NCBI GenBank assembly: GCA_947561585.1
Contig: CANNZV010001154.1
Span: forward strand, 62,001-126,000
Length of the DNA stretch: 64,000 nt
Direction of reading: 5' to 3'
Origin: Caprella mutica
Lineage: Eukaryota; Arthropoda; Malacostraca; Amphipoda; Caprellidae
The notes under the pieces were generated by a model. It saw nothing but the letters and a program-made list of their open reading frames with translations, ran no database searches and was not told where the DNA came from. The position numbers and the translations under genes were made by a program. Below, piece by piece: positions 12,027 to 24,854 of the stretch (the first letter of the stretch is position 1; every line of letters begins with the position of its first letter).

Positions 12027-14481
12027 GTCAGCAATAACGCACTAATATTTTCATTATAGTGTCATGTAGCTTTATGTTGGTTCTAGGTCCTTTCGCCGTG
12101 AACCCATTCGACGAAAAATTTTCATGGAATATGTATATCTCATTTATAACGAGTAGAGTTTTTAATATTTTCGTCGAAATTGTTGTTCGTCGAAAGTGTT
12201 TCGGCGAAAAGATCGACCGCCGTTTATGTTAACCCTTTCGTTCCTGACGGCATCTGCAGTAGCCATGTAATTATATGCTATTTTAACATGCTAAACATGG
12301 GACATGACGGAAATTTCCGCTCTGAGCCGTGAAAGTGGAATGTATTTTTTATGTACAATGCCTTATTGTGACAATTAAGACGCTTTCTAAAAATACACAA
12401 AAATATTTTCAAGAGGACAATTAATTTCAGGAGGGTAACAAATGTTTAATAAACATGCATATTTGACATTGCCAATTGAACTATTTTTCTTCTCTCAAAT
12501 TTCAAAAATTATGATGTTCATTAATTTAGATGATTAATAGCAAGGAAGAAAAAAGAATGTTTCAATTTTCATAAAATTCTCTATTTTTAAATGCTTCGAT
12601 GTTTCAATAAAATCGGTACACTAATTGATGAAATTATTTTATTGATTCTTCTTTCATAAAAATATTAACCCACAATTTTTATAAAAATAACTTCCATTAG
12701 ATTTAAATTTTGTTACATTTGCATAATGATATATTTATAATAGCTATATAAAAGATTAATATATGTATATATAGAACTGTTATACACAGTAACAATTGTT
12801 TAAATGTTATTTCCATGTCCTCTGCAAAAATCAATCCCTATTTCTATTCCAATTCTCCGTGCGATTGACTCTATCTACTCTACTAAATCTTCTTCTTTAA
12901 CAATACGGCCAAATATTTTAAAGGAGATAACATCTTTTTGGTCTCTGGTGTCTTCGGCAGACTTCATATACATTTACTACAGTAAATTCCTTTCTTATTT
13001 ATCTTCGTAACTCTAGATAATATCAAATAGGGAGAGTTATAAGTATTGCAATTAAAGGAGATGTGTGGCTAAGAAATTATCTAACATTTGTGAGTAAGGT
13101 CCAAGCTGTAGATAGACTCTTTACTGTTGGAGAATAGTCAGCCAAATTAATTATCAGATATGAATAAGGATAATTCTTAAAATGGTAGATAGTTTGTGAA
13201 CCCTATTTTGACTAAAGTTTGTTGTTCGATTCTAAATATCTTTGAAATATATTATTTCTTGATTATTTTTTTCTAGGTTGATCTTTTTTTTCTCAAATTC
13301 TCAATTTTGAATCCCGACAACTTAACAATTTCTTCTCAACTAAATTTTTAGTCACCGCAAAAGGTTTAAATATATGGAAATTGCCAATAGGGATTATCGC
13401 CGTCCTGTCAAAAGGATCTGAAGAAAATGTTATTCGAAGATTATAGGGGGAAACTGCGACCTTATTCGGAGATTATAGGAGGGGACTTCCAACCTCACTC
13501 TCCCCTCCTATGTTTTAACAAATTATTTTCGTTCCGTTTCAGTGCGTTTGATCTTTCGCTACTGAACTTGATGGAATATTGATGAACATATTTTATCTTC
13601 TGCTGGAAATATTACTGTATGAGAGGGATTTTTTGGATTGATTGTTAATAGTTTATATTTGTGATATATATAACAATGAGACTATTTTTTGGTTGTCGAA
13701 GAGTCTGTTATAGTGGGGCCAGAAAATATTAAGTTGTTCTTCTATAGGTCACATAGGTCACAAAAAAATCATGAAATTTCACCATTAATTCCATAAACTG
13801 TTTGATTTGAATTTTTCAAAACAGCTGTTCAGAAAAAGGACCTATAGCTACTAGTTAGAACCCAGGCATCTAAGTTTTTTCTTTCGTTACTTCAATACAA
13901 ATATTCATCATCTCGTTTCTACAAGTTTTCTATAATTTTCTGCCCAACTCTGCCTCCACACCCCCACAACATCAAAACTAGCTGCATTTCTTTGAAAGAG
14001 TGCCAAGTCTGGTCTATTTTGGCCTCCTCTCTGTGTAACTTCATACCCAAAAGAACTTCAAATCAATGAAGAATGTTACGCCGCTATTTTTTGGCTCGAC
14101 TACAAGACTCCAAGCGTATCAACTGTCACTTGAAATTCTACGCGGAGGAGAGGATGCGGATCGCTCGGGTATTGCTACTTGGATTCAACTCAGTGCGACG
14201 CGTGCTCTGCCTTCTGATAAAACTCATGTTTGTTGTAGGAATATGGGAGGAAAGTTTAGATGTGTGATTTTATCAGACATGATGGTACAGATACAGTATC
14301 AATTATTTAACTGCTATATTATAGTTTATTAGAATATAACAGCGACATAGAATAGTTATTGTGTATATGCGGTTGTAACTAGTTCTGTTTTAAAGAATTT
14401 CTAGGAATATTTAATAAAATTCTAATAGGAAATACAGTTTATTAGTTTGACCTTTCATATTCAGATACTCATTCGAATTTT
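12027..14481. other. Intron sequence, no further feature recognised
   Basis: First part of the 11.2-kb intron. Open frames at 14066-14332 overlap each other in two frames and show no domain; I treat them as chance. Confidence 0.5.
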
Positions 14482-14890
14482 TTTATCTCATTCACCCCCC
14501 TTATCTCATTCACCCCCCTTATCTCATTCACCCCCCTTATCTCATTCACCCCCCTTATCTCATTCACCCCCCTTATCTCATTCACCCCCTTATCTCATTC
14601 ACCCCCTTATCTCATTCACCCCCTTATCTCATTCACCCCCTTATCTCATTCACCCCCTTATCTCATTCACCCCCTTATCTCATTCACCCCCTTATCTCAT
14701 TCACCCCCCTTATCTCATTCACCCCCTTATCTCATTCACCCCCTTATCTCATTCACCCCCTTATCTCATTCACCACCCTTATCTCATTCACCCCTCTTAT
14801 CTCATTCACCCCTCTTATCTCATTCACTTCCTCATCTCATTCACTCCCTCATCTCATTCACTTCCTCATCTCATTCACTTCCTCATCTCT
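14482..14890. repeat. 17/18-bp minisatellite, CATTCACCCCCTTATCT
   Basis: More than 20 tandem copies of a 17-bp unit (18 bp when the C run has six Cs). The 18-bp form fills the first part, then the 17-bp form; the last units drift to CACTTCCTCAT. No G at all on the plus strand across most of it. It sits in the kelch intron. Confidence 0.95.
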
Positions 14891-15770
14891 CTCACACCCT
14901 TTTCCATTCCAGTACTTTCTCTCTCTCCATCTCTTTCCAGTACTCTTTCTTTCTCATCTCTTTCCAGTAATTTTTCTCTCTCATCTCTTTCCAGTACTCT
15001 CCCTCTCTCATCTCTTTCCAGTACTCTCCCTCTCTCCATCTCTTTCCAGTACTCTTTCTCTCTCCATATCTTTCCAGTACTCTTTCTCTCTCCATCTCTT
15101 TCCAGTACTCTTTCTCTCTCCATCTCTTTCCAGTACTCTTTCTCTCTCCATCTCTTTCCAGTACTCTTTATCTCTCCAGTACTCTTTCTCTTTTCAGTAC
15201 TCTTTCTCTCTCCAGTACTCTTTCTCTCTCCAGTACTCTTTCTCTCTCCAGTACTCTTTCTCTCTCCAGTACTCTCTTTATCTCTCCAGTACTCTCTTTA
15301 TCTCTCCAGTACTCTCTTTATCTCTCCATCTCTCTCCAGTACTCTACCTCTCTCCATCTCTTTCCAGTACTCTACCTCTCTCCATCTCTTTCCAGTACTC
15401 TTTCTCTTTCCAGTACTCTTTCTCTTTCCAGTACTCTTTCTCTTTTCAGTACTCTTTCTCTTTCCAGTACTCTTTCTCTTTCCAGTACTCTTTCTCTTTC
15501 CAGTACTCTTTCTCTTTTCAGTACTCTACCTCTCTCCATCTCTTTCCAGTACTCTTTCTCTTTCCAGTACTCTTTCTCTTTCCAGTACTCTTTCTCTTTC
15601 CAGTACTCTTTCTCTTTCCAGTACTCTTTCTCTTTTCAGTACTCTTTCTCTTTTCAGTACTCTTTCTCTTTTCAGTACTCTTTCTCTTTCCAGTGCTCTT
15701 TCTCTTTTCAGTACTCTTTATCTCTCCAGTACTCTTTCTCTCTCCAGTACTCTCTTTATCTCTCCATAGC
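14891..15770. repeat. Long pyrimidine-rich array, CTCTTTCCAGTA units
   Basis: Nearly 900 bp of C/T with regularly spaced CAGTA: units of about 17 bp (CTCTTTCTCTTTCCAGTA-like) and about 28 bp when CTCTCCATCT is included. The long open frames on both strands over 14447-15796 are by-products of the repeat. Confidence 0.93.
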
Positions 15771-16235
15771 TGTGGTATGTTTTGGCTCCAGGCCATCTGC
15801 TGCAGCTTCTTATTTGCATTATATTATATAATATCCTTATGAGTACAAGATACAGTCCTGAGATATTACAGGCTATGCCACCCACAAGAAAAATACAGAA
15901 GACATACACCCGCAAGAAATAAAATACACCCACGAGTATTTTTATTAAAGCATATACATTTTTTCTCAATTTTGAGTTCAATTTTTTAAAATGAGTTTCA
16001 TTTTTCAAGTTGTCTGAATTTGTTTCCAGAGTCAAATATAGCTATTCCATCATGAAATCAGTAAATTCCTTATACACTTAGGGTATGATAATTATATTCA
16101 TGAAACTAATAAATGGTTTAATCATTATAGTATAAACATATAGCTAGTATCAGTATATCTTATAATGCTATAGTTTGTAAAGTAAAAAGAATGGAGTTTG
16201 ATATGTATATGTTTAATTTCTGGATCATTCCTTCA
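15771..16235. other. Intron sequence, nothing recognised
   Basis: AT-rich; no element or coding signal seen. Confidence 0.4.
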
Positions 16236-16345
16236 GTTTCTTTCCGACTATTTAAAATTCTCTTGATTTCTTTTTTACGTCGCCGATTTGGCCTTTGGTT
16301 TTGAAGCAGACTTTAAACCTCTACTAAATTATGTATTTATTGTTA
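16236..16345 (+). repeat. Dispersed repeat family A, 3' fragment
   Basis: TTTCTTTCCGACTATTT, then TTGGCCTTTGGTTTTGAAGC and AGACTTTAAACCTCTACTAA match the end of family A in order. Diverged. Confidence 0.45.
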
Positions 16346-16615
16346 AAGTATATATCGAACCAAATGTTGGAATAATTTCTCCTTAGCAATACAAATCTCA
16401 ACCAGCATTATTTTTACTTTTCTTACACTTTCCTTACACTTTCCTCAAGCCAATGCACCACAATCAGTTTCTCTCAGAATACAGACCACCTTCCACTCCT
16501 TCATCCAATAGTAATCTCATCAGCCCAGGTTCCATTCCGTGCCATTTCAACTCACCAAATTGTCACATGCTAATTATCTTCAAATGAGGCACTTGCCCAA
16601 TCAATAGTACTAATG

Positions 16616-18208
16616 CTGTACTGTATCCTTTGAACTGCTGTATCCTTTGAACTGCTGTATCCTTTGAACTGCTGTATCGTATGAACTGCTGTATCGTTTG
16701 AACTGCTGTATCCTTTGAACTGCTGTATCCTTTGAACTGCTGTATCCTTTGAACTGCTGTATCGTTTGAACTGCTGTATCGTTTGAACTGCTGTATCGTT
16801 TGAACTGCTGTATCGTTTGAACTGCTGTATCCTTTGAACTGCTGTATCCTTTGAACTGCTGTATCGTTTGAACTGCTGTATCGTTTGAACTGCTGTATCC
16901 TATGAACTGCTGTATCCTGTGAACTGCTGTATCCTATGAACTGCTGTATCCTATGAACTGCTGTATCCTATGAACTGCTGTATCCTATGAACTGCTGTAT
17001 CCTATGAACTGCTGTATCCTATGAACTGCTGTATCCTTTGAACTGCTGTATCCTATGAACTGCTGTATCCTTTTAACTGCTGTATCTTTTGAACTGCTGT
17101 ATCCTTTGAACTGCTGTATCCTATGAACTGCTGTATCTTTTGAACTGCTGTATCTTTTGAACTGCTGTATCCCATGAACTGCTGTATCCTTTGAACTGTT
17201 GTATCCTTTGAACTGTTGTATCCTTTGAACTGCTGTATCATTCGAACTGCTGTATCATTTGAACTGCTGTATCATTTGAACTGCTGTATCCTTTGAACTG
17301 CTGTATCCTTTGAACTGCTGTATCCTTTGAACTGCTGTATCCTTTGAACTGCTGTATCCTATGAACTGCTGTATCCTTTGAACTGCTGTATCATTTGAAC
17401 TGCTGTATCCTTTTAACTGCTGTATCCTTTTAACTGCTGTATCCTTTTAACTGCTGTATCATTTGAACTGCTGTATCATTTGAACTGCTGTATCATTTGA
17501 ACTGCTGTATCATTTGAACTGCTGTATCCTTTGAACTGCTGTATCATTTGAACTGCTGTATCATTTGAACTGCTGTATCCTTTGAACTGCTGTATCCTTT
17601 GAACTGCTGTATCCTTTGAACTGATGTATCCTTTGAACTGATGTATCCTTTGAACTGCTGTATCATTTGAACTGCTGTATCCTTTGAACTGCTGTATCCT
17701 ATGAACTGCTGTATCCTATGAACTGCTGTATCTTTTGAACTGCTGTATCCTATGAACTGTTGTATCCTTTGAACTGTTGTATCCTTTGAACTGCTGTATC
17801 ATTTGAACTGCTGTATCATTTGAACTGCTGTATCATTTGAACTGCTGTATCATTTGAACTGCTGTATCCTTTGAACTGCTGTATCCTTTGAACTGCTGTA
17901 TCCTTTGAACTGCTGTATCCTATGAACTGCTGTATCCTATGAACTGCTGTATCCTATGAACTGCTGTATCCTATGAACTGCTGTATCCTATGAACTGCTG
18001 TATCCTATGAACTGCTGTATCATTTGAACTGCTGTATCCTTTGAACTGTTGTATCCTTTGAACTGCTGTATCCTTTGAACTGCTGTATCCTTTGAACTGC
18101 TGTATCCTTTGAACTGCTGTATCATTTGAACTGCTGTATCCTTTGAACTGCTGTATCCTTTGAACTGCTGTATCCTTTGAACTGCTGTATCCTTTGAACT
18201 GCTGTATC
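16616..18208. repeat. 17-bp minisatellite, CTGTATCCTTTGAACTG
   Basis: About 93 tandem copies across 1.6 kb. The unit core TGTATC-NNNTG-AACTGC is invariant; the three to four variable bases fall into types (CCTTTG, CGTTTG, CCTATG, CATTTG, CTTTTG, CCTTTTA) that occur in runs, as expected from local duplication. Short minus-strand open frames in it are by-products. Confidence 0.97.
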
Positions 18209-18863
18209 ATTTTAAATCAATTAATCCTTCAACATTTTTATTTTTTGTTTTATTTAAATAATGTCATAGTGATGGGTTAAACTCTTTCATTACATATATA
18301 AATAAATGTTGATAAACAATTCAAATCAATCCTCTATCTAGTGTCTGCATCTATTCTGACGTCAATTCAAACACTGAATTATTCCACATATCGAGCTGCA
18401 TCAAATTCTTAAGATATCTATCTTAAATATTCATCATGATGAAGAATTCATTTTCTATCTTCTTTTTATATTTGAATTCTGAATGTTCATATCATATGTA
18501 AAGGTATGACGAATCTACACTTTAATTGAAATATACAGACAGCAATTAAAACTAATGAGTTGTGGTCTATAGAATAATCATATGAAAACATAGCAAACTA
18601 AGTTAGTTGCTATGGGAACCGAATAACAGTCTTTCATATATTTATCTGACTAATCCTTGTTTGTGCAATATTTCATTTGAGAAGCACGTACAAACATGTT
18701 TTCTCGAAATCCTTCCAACTAGCCAAGATAATTTTTAAATAATAGGGAAATCTTCAGATTTATTTAGAGAGCCTTTTTGTATTGAATCCTGATTAAGAGT
18801 TTTTGTTTCTTAAGTGGAATATTTATTAATTCAATTTACAATAAAAGATGATTGCATACGATG
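18209..18863. other. Intron sequence, nothing recognised
   Basis: AT-rich; no recognised element. Confidence 0.4.
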
Positions 18864-18985
18864 ACTTTATTCGTCGAGCCACTTTCCTTTCTGACTGCTT
18901 CTTTGATTCTCTTGTATTTGACGTCAGCGATATGGCCATTGGTTCGGAAACAGACGTTTAACCATCTACAAAATTTAATCATTTA
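18864..18985 (+). repeat. Dispersed repeat family A, 3' fragment
   Basis: GAGCCACTTTCCTTTCTGAC, CTCTTGTATTTGACGTCAGC and GAAACAGACGTTTAACCATC follow the order of the family A tail. Confidence 0.5.
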
Positions 18986-19549
18986 AATCTAATAGAGTAT
19001 CTTAGTTATTAATTTTAAAATGGCAAGTTTTAAATTGCTCCGATTGATAGAGTTCAAGTACATTTGTTGTCATCAGTTCTTTTTGAGTTAAACTTTGTAG
19101 GATATTTTCCTCGTGCTATCAAAACTTAAGTTTTCTAATGGAGAAATGAGAAGTTTGAATCCCTGAGGCAATTCTTCTTATTGTTATTGTTGTCTGGAGT
19201 TGGTATTATCTATGAAACCGTTGGTGAGCAAATTAAACTTACGAGCTATTAAATGGAGAAAGAACACTCATGTTATTAAAGTGTACTTTATTGAAATTTA
19301 TTTATGAACAGGGATAACATTTATTACTTTTAACAAAGGGCTATCTAATTATATTATTAAAACATTTAATCTTTCGAATATTTAATTGAATAATAATATA
19401 CTAGGTATTATGTTGTCGAAGGATTAATTATTAGACCAACAAAGTTTCGAAGTGGAAAACTACTCAAAAATCTCGACAGGTGTTTAAAAATTTAATCTAA
19501 AAGCTCTTGCATCTAATATATAAGTATATCTCTCCCGAGCAATTTGCCG

Positions 19550-20000
19550 AGTTGCACACTCTCGAGACTGCGCTGCGCGTTTTAAAACCACTTTAACCCC
19601 CTAAAAACGAACGTGCTCTAATAGCTTCATTTTATTTATTATGAAATTGAAATAGAATACAAATAGATGTATATAGAGGGGAGGGGGTCCCGCCCCCGAA
19701 CTCCCCCCCCCCCCTCCTGCCAGGTCCTTAAACAATCAAGAAGTGTGCAGTACAACAAACTAGCAGATACAACAAACTACATAACGACCATTTAGGTTGA
19801 GAGTTTCAAAATAATCTACATTTATATATAAATATATAAAGATTACTTTAGAAAACTCAAAGATATAAAATAATTGACGATTACTTTGAAATTTGCAGCA
19901 TAAATGGCCTTTTGTAATTTTTTTTATCCACTGGTTTGTTGTTTAATGACCTGGCAGGGGGATTCCGGGAGTGGCACACATATATCATCAATATTTAATA
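19550..20000. mobile_element. Probable mobile-element fragment with GC-rich inverted segments
   Basis: A GC-rich stretch (19676-19722) with C runs ends in CTGCCAGGTCCTTAAACAA. Its inverse, TTGTTTAATGACCTGGCAGG, occurs at about 19926-19946. GTACAACAAACT and CAGATACAACAAACTAC recur near 40757-40795 in the fold-back element together with another CCTGGCAGGGGG. The two loci therefore share an element family; the boundaries here are not clear. Confidence 0.45.
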
Positions 20001-21072
20001 TCATAATGAATAAAGTGAGAGTATTAGCAGGTAAAGTTAAAAGGGATTTAAAAATTCAACTATGCAAATTGCACGAAACAAATCTCCAACTGTGCAAGCC
20101 AAATGTTATTAATTTGGTTGCATCTTTTCAGATATTCTGTAAAGCTTTATTCCAGGTTGGTTTGATATATCCATAAATTCAATGCAACTGGTGAATACAT
20201 TCCTTTAATATAATCTCTATAGCTCCACTACATCTATCGATGTTATTTCAGTGCCATTTTTGCATCGTGTGTATTGGCTAACAAATAGAAGCTCCATTCG
20301 ACATTCAATTTGATTCTTTCCTCCGTCTTCATCCTTCCAATGGTCTTTTTTGTGCCATCTTGCGATTCAGCTTTAAAGGCAATCCCAGTAGGCTTATCAC
20401 TCCTTTATTATATCCTGGAGAATATAAGTGCTTTAATATGATCCCCTTTGTTGACAATCTAATATTTTGGCTGTCGGGGTCAGCTCTCTGCGCTACAGTC
20501 TGCTACTTAAATTCATAACCTTTATGGATTTCAGTATTGATTTCTTGTCACTATTGGATTATTTATTACTTCTTCAGAATTTACTGAAGTTCAGAAATAT
20601 TATTTTGTTTTGAACTGTATAGATTATATTCATAAACCTCTAGTACTTGTTGGATATTTATTGAATAATTTCATATTTCCCTTTTTATGAGATTCGAAAA
20701 GATTTCTTTGTTTCCATACGAGTTGAAGAGGAATTTAATTACTTGATAATAATGAGAAGGAGACTGCTCATATTCCTTCCAATCATTTCAATAGGTATTC
20801 CACTCATTCAGTAAATAGACTTAGGTTGTACAGACAGGTACTAATATAATTACTGTACCATCATTTATATACAGTGTACCATTAATTTCAATACTATTTA
20901 CCTGTTATTCCTACCTGTAAAGTTTCCATACTGTCACCACCCGTCCCCTTACTTCTGTTCACTGCTGTACTTTCCCCTCCATATTGATTTTTGGTGTTCG
21001 TAGTTGAAATGAAATTAATAATAAAGCTACGTGATATCGTGCAGCTATTGAGAAACTGGCACTGTCGCTACA
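20001..21072. other. Intron sequence, nothing recognised
   Basis: No coding signal or recognised repeat. Confidence 0.4.
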
Positions 21073-21515
21073 CAACGATAAATCGCACCCTACGATGAAG
21101 AGTGAATTGCACCCTACGATAAACTGCAAAGAACGATAAATTAAATCTTACGATAAAGAGTGAATTGCGGTAAAAAATGCAAAGAACGATAAATTTAATC
21201 TGACTATAAACTGCAATGAACGATTTATTTCAATGAACGATAAATTTCAATGAACGATAAATTTCAATGAACGATAAATTTCAATGAGCGATAAATTTCA
21301 ATGAACGATAAATTTCAATGAGCGATAAATTTCGATGAGCGATAAATTTCAATGAACGATAAATTTCAATGAGCGATAAATTTCGATGAGCGATAAATTT
21401 CAATGAATGATAATTTTCATCTGACGATGAATTAAATCCTACTTTTAAAGAGTGAATTACACGATAAACCACAAATAACGATAAATAGTATCTGACGATA
21501 AATAGTAAGCTACGA
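21073..21515. repeat. 17-bp tandem array, AACGATAAATTTCAATG
   Basis: A regular core (about 21215-21413) of some twelve 17-bp units is flanked on both sides by diverged units that keep CGATAAA (for example ACGATAAAGAGTGAATTGC). Units vary AACG or GAGCG and CAATG or CGATG. In the kelch intron, non-coding. Confidence 0.92.
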
Positions 21516-22577
21516 CTCAGTGTGAATAGCATTATATGATGAAGTACGATATCTATAGTTCAGTTAGCAGTAGAAATATTTTACATCGAAATAATCAGAG
21601 GGGAGAATGAACAATTATTTGAACATTAATTAAATAAATCCAGATTTTTGTGTTTTAAATTAGTTCCCATTTGTATTGGTATTAATTTATTTTATATTCA
21701 TTCAATTCACAGGATTGTTACATCACCAGTAAAATACAGTTCTGGCTAACTATTTTAAAATTCAATTTCACAGTTACTTTGAGCTCAGTAAATAATTCAT
21801 ATGCTTCAAGAGGAACCTATGTAAATACTATATACTGTAAATTAGCTACTTACTGTATTAAATTGCTACAACGATTACCTACCTATAACTTCCTTTTTAA
21901 TTGAACTCTATAAGTGTTTACAGCTTTCATATTTTACTTCATTGATGAAATTGAAATTTGTTTCATTATTATATCTATATACTCGCTTTATATTTAGTAG
22001 CGAGAAGATGAAGTATTATATATAATAGATTGCATTGCATTGAATACTTGATAGGGTAAAGCTTCAATTACCAGATGCGATTTAAACTTCAATAGGTTAT
22101 TGTTATTATCAAAATATGTGCTTTAAAATCTATAATTATGGAGAGGAGAGTGTTCCCTGCAGGTATCAATGGATATATTTCAATATTTGATGCGTTGTTT
22201 AATAACCTATATTCATATTTTCTTCTGGTATTTAATTCCCATCTGATAATTGAAAATTATTTTTAAATCAACTTGACCCTAATAGACTATATGGTTTTTA
22301 TCGAATAGCTATTCTTATTTTCCTTCAATTCACAAATTCATTTTTGAAAATTTCATACCAGATCGAGAAGTGGCACAAATTTACAAATATTATCAACTGT
22401 ATATCTTTACATTACCTTTATTTATAAACATCATATAGCTTCTAATTATAAATAGAGATAGTACTCAACAATTATGGACAGCTGGTCAGTCCTTAAATAA
22501 GTAGACTTTGTGTTCCGTACTAAGCGAAATAAAGAAGGGGAAGAGCTTTGAATTAAAATATTAATGTTTTGATGCAA
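21516..22577. other. Intron sequence, nothing recognised
   Basis: AT-rich; no recognised element. Confidence 0.4.
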
Positions 22578-22915
22578 TTTCAGAGGATAGCGCTAGGGTT
22601 GTGCTCTTCAACTACGAGGTCATAGATTTTCGCGTTATGTAGACTCGTAGGCTTAATTTACTTACACCTCTTCATTTTCCTCTTTTGTCCATTTTCGTCA
22701 CATTCCTTGGTAAGTGACTGCATTCACGGAGTAGCTTTTCTGCATTCATGTTAAACATTGTCAACGATGGTGGTGGGTGACTTTGTTCATTAAAAACTAC
22801 TTTCCTTTATGACTGCTTCTTCTTCTTCTAGTCCCTTGTATTTAATTTCCTTTTGACGGCAGTGATATGGCTTTTGGTTCCGAAGCAGACGTTAAACCAC
22901 TACTGAATTAAGTAA
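22578..22915 (+). repeat. Dispersed repeat family A, near full-length copy
   Basis: Begins CAGAGGATAGCGCTAGGGTT and ends CGTTAAACCACTACTGAATT. All family blocks are present in order, about 340 bp. It lies 300 bp upstream of the second visible kelch exon. Confidence 0.6.
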
Positions 22916-23229
22916 TCAAGGTACTTTTCTTTATTTTGTTGGAATCAACATTTCCACATCATATTATGCCACCTATTATATTAGTGTTAACTTTATTGTC
23001 AAATATGATCGTAGTCTATAAAAAGGTTACAACAATTTTTAAACAAAAATCAGAACTATTCTAAAGTAACTAAGAGTCCGTAAATTTTGTATTTCGCATA
23101 AAATATATCCATAATATCGGATAGTCCGTAATTGTTGAGTCATAATAATAATGCGGCAATCTCTAATGTCCATATTTCTTATATTTCCTGTTCATTTTTT
23201 CTGAAAGTAAAAACTTTGTTCCCCCTCAG

Positions 23230-23422
23230 ACGAAGACTTGGCGTAAGTGGAAGAAGCCTCAGGTTACGTCTTCCTCTGGTCTGAGGTCTGCCCCCGGCCC
23301 CCCTTCAGCCCCCACCGGGAGAAGGGGCCACAGCGCTGTCATGGCGGGCAATAAGATGATCATATATGGCGGATTTCAGGACCTGCATGGCTCATCCAAT
23401 GAAATGTGGTCTTTTAACGTCG
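23230..23422 (+). CDS. Kelch protein, second visible exon (kelch blade)
   Basis: The exon follows CCCCCTCAG and ends before GTAAGT. It reads in phase 0 from the previous exon, giving TKTWRKWKK at the junction, and ends one base into the next codon. A proline/serine-rich loop (SSGLRSAPGPPSAPTG) precedes GRRGHSAVMAGNKMIIYGGF and then NEMWSFNV, a canonical kelch blade with R-x-x-H, YGG and W. The GC content is much higher than in the flanking intron. The preceding intron is 11.2 kb. Confidence 0.92.
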
Positions 23423-24211
23423 GTAAGTTTCACTAATTCTCAATTGGTCAGTCTGCATAAACTGGCAAAGTGTTCGTAGAGATCTCTTTTTCTGTTCACA
23501 AGGAAATAGTTCAATATTAAACATATAGACAACAAAACCATAATTTAGGAATAATTCAAATATGAATTCCTTAAATCTAACTTTACGAAATCTTCCGGCA
23601 CATAACCTACACAATGCGATTTTTTCAATTATAATAAAAAAAAATATATTTAGTTAATGTAGAATTAATAACCAACAATGTCAAATAATTAGTTTTAATG
23701 TGTATTATTTTTCTATTCTCATAATAACCGTAGCAGTGGAATAATTTTTCATTTTCTCTGTCAAATTATTATTATTATTCTCCCGGCAAGTTGCAAGTAA
23801 AGAAAAATGTTTAAAAGTTGAACCGCAGACCACACACTTCGAACTGATACTGTCGAATAGTGTCCGAAAGCCACAATTTAATTCAATTTACGAGCGTTTC
23901 GTCAAACTAGAATATTTCCATTGAAGGTCTGAGGAGAATTGAAATCTCGTTGAGAATCAAATGGCGTGAGGAAACACTGATAAAAATGGGGAATTGGCCC
24001 CAAAACAGGAAATTGAAGGAAACGGAGGCGGTGGGGAGCCCCAGACAATTCCCTCCATAATTGCTAATATTTGAGGCAAAACGTGTTGAGAGGGAAATGA
24101 AGAGGGGAGGAAGCCTGTAAGGCTCTACTTGTGTTAAATTGGACAAAATTCATGGAACCAGATGCTCTAAATTGCAAGATTTAGTAGGGATAGTGTACAT
24201 TTTTTAAAAAC
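23423..24211. other. Intron sequence, nothing recognised
   Basis: No coding signal seen; two minus-strand open frames here lack any domain. Confidence 0.4.
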
Positions 24212-24335
24212 TTAAGGTACGGTTTGCATGCAGCGATTGTTGCGATCATCGACCAGCGTTTATCGCTGATCACCATTTCACTGCTATTCTTATGGAGCTG
24301 ATTTGCAACGAGCGATTATCGCTGAGCACCATTTC
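24212..24335. mobile_element. AAGGTACG family, partial copy
   Basis: TTAAGGTACGGTTTGCATGC then AGCGATTGTTGCGATCATCG matches one end of the element at 5925-6126, followed by related GAGCGATTATCGCTGAGC segments. The other inverted end is missing. Confidence 0.6.
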
Positions 24336-24854
24336 AATGTAAGCTTAGAGTGTACAATAGTTCTAAACATCCTAATAAAACAGAACTGAGAGTTTCGTTT
24401 GAGTGCAAACTAGGAAGGTAACATCACTGAAGCTGGTGAAAAATGGGTTAGGTAACTCTAAAAAGCAGTTATTGAGAATTGGTTATTTAAAGGTTGCAAA
24501 TGGTTTCAGTAAATCACTGATTATTTTGACAGATTGACTCTACACAGTAATAAAAAAAACTCTAAAATGAATTTAAAAAAAGCATGAAACTTTCCATGTT
24601 AATTATAAATTTTTAAAAAGAATCTAAATCCCAGCCTATATTGGAATAAAATTTGAACAAATATACAATTCAAAAAGAATCATCATTCTTTTATAACAAA
24701 ATTATCTGTAGCTAATTAAAATATTACATAATTGTAATAAAATATTGATATAAAATTTATAATAAAATATTGATTTTCTTTATATTGTACTAAAAAAGTA
24801 TTTGAAACCCAAAATACATAAGAATATACCAGTAGCAAGCTATCACTCATACCG

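Noticed and set aside
14066..14332. Overlapping 64- and 88-codon frames in the kelch intron
   Set aside because: Two overlapping frames, neither with a domain; typical chance frames.
14447..15796. 440-codon plus-strand frame and several minus-strand frames
   Set aside because: By-products of the pyrimidine-rich arrays; sequence is pure repeat.
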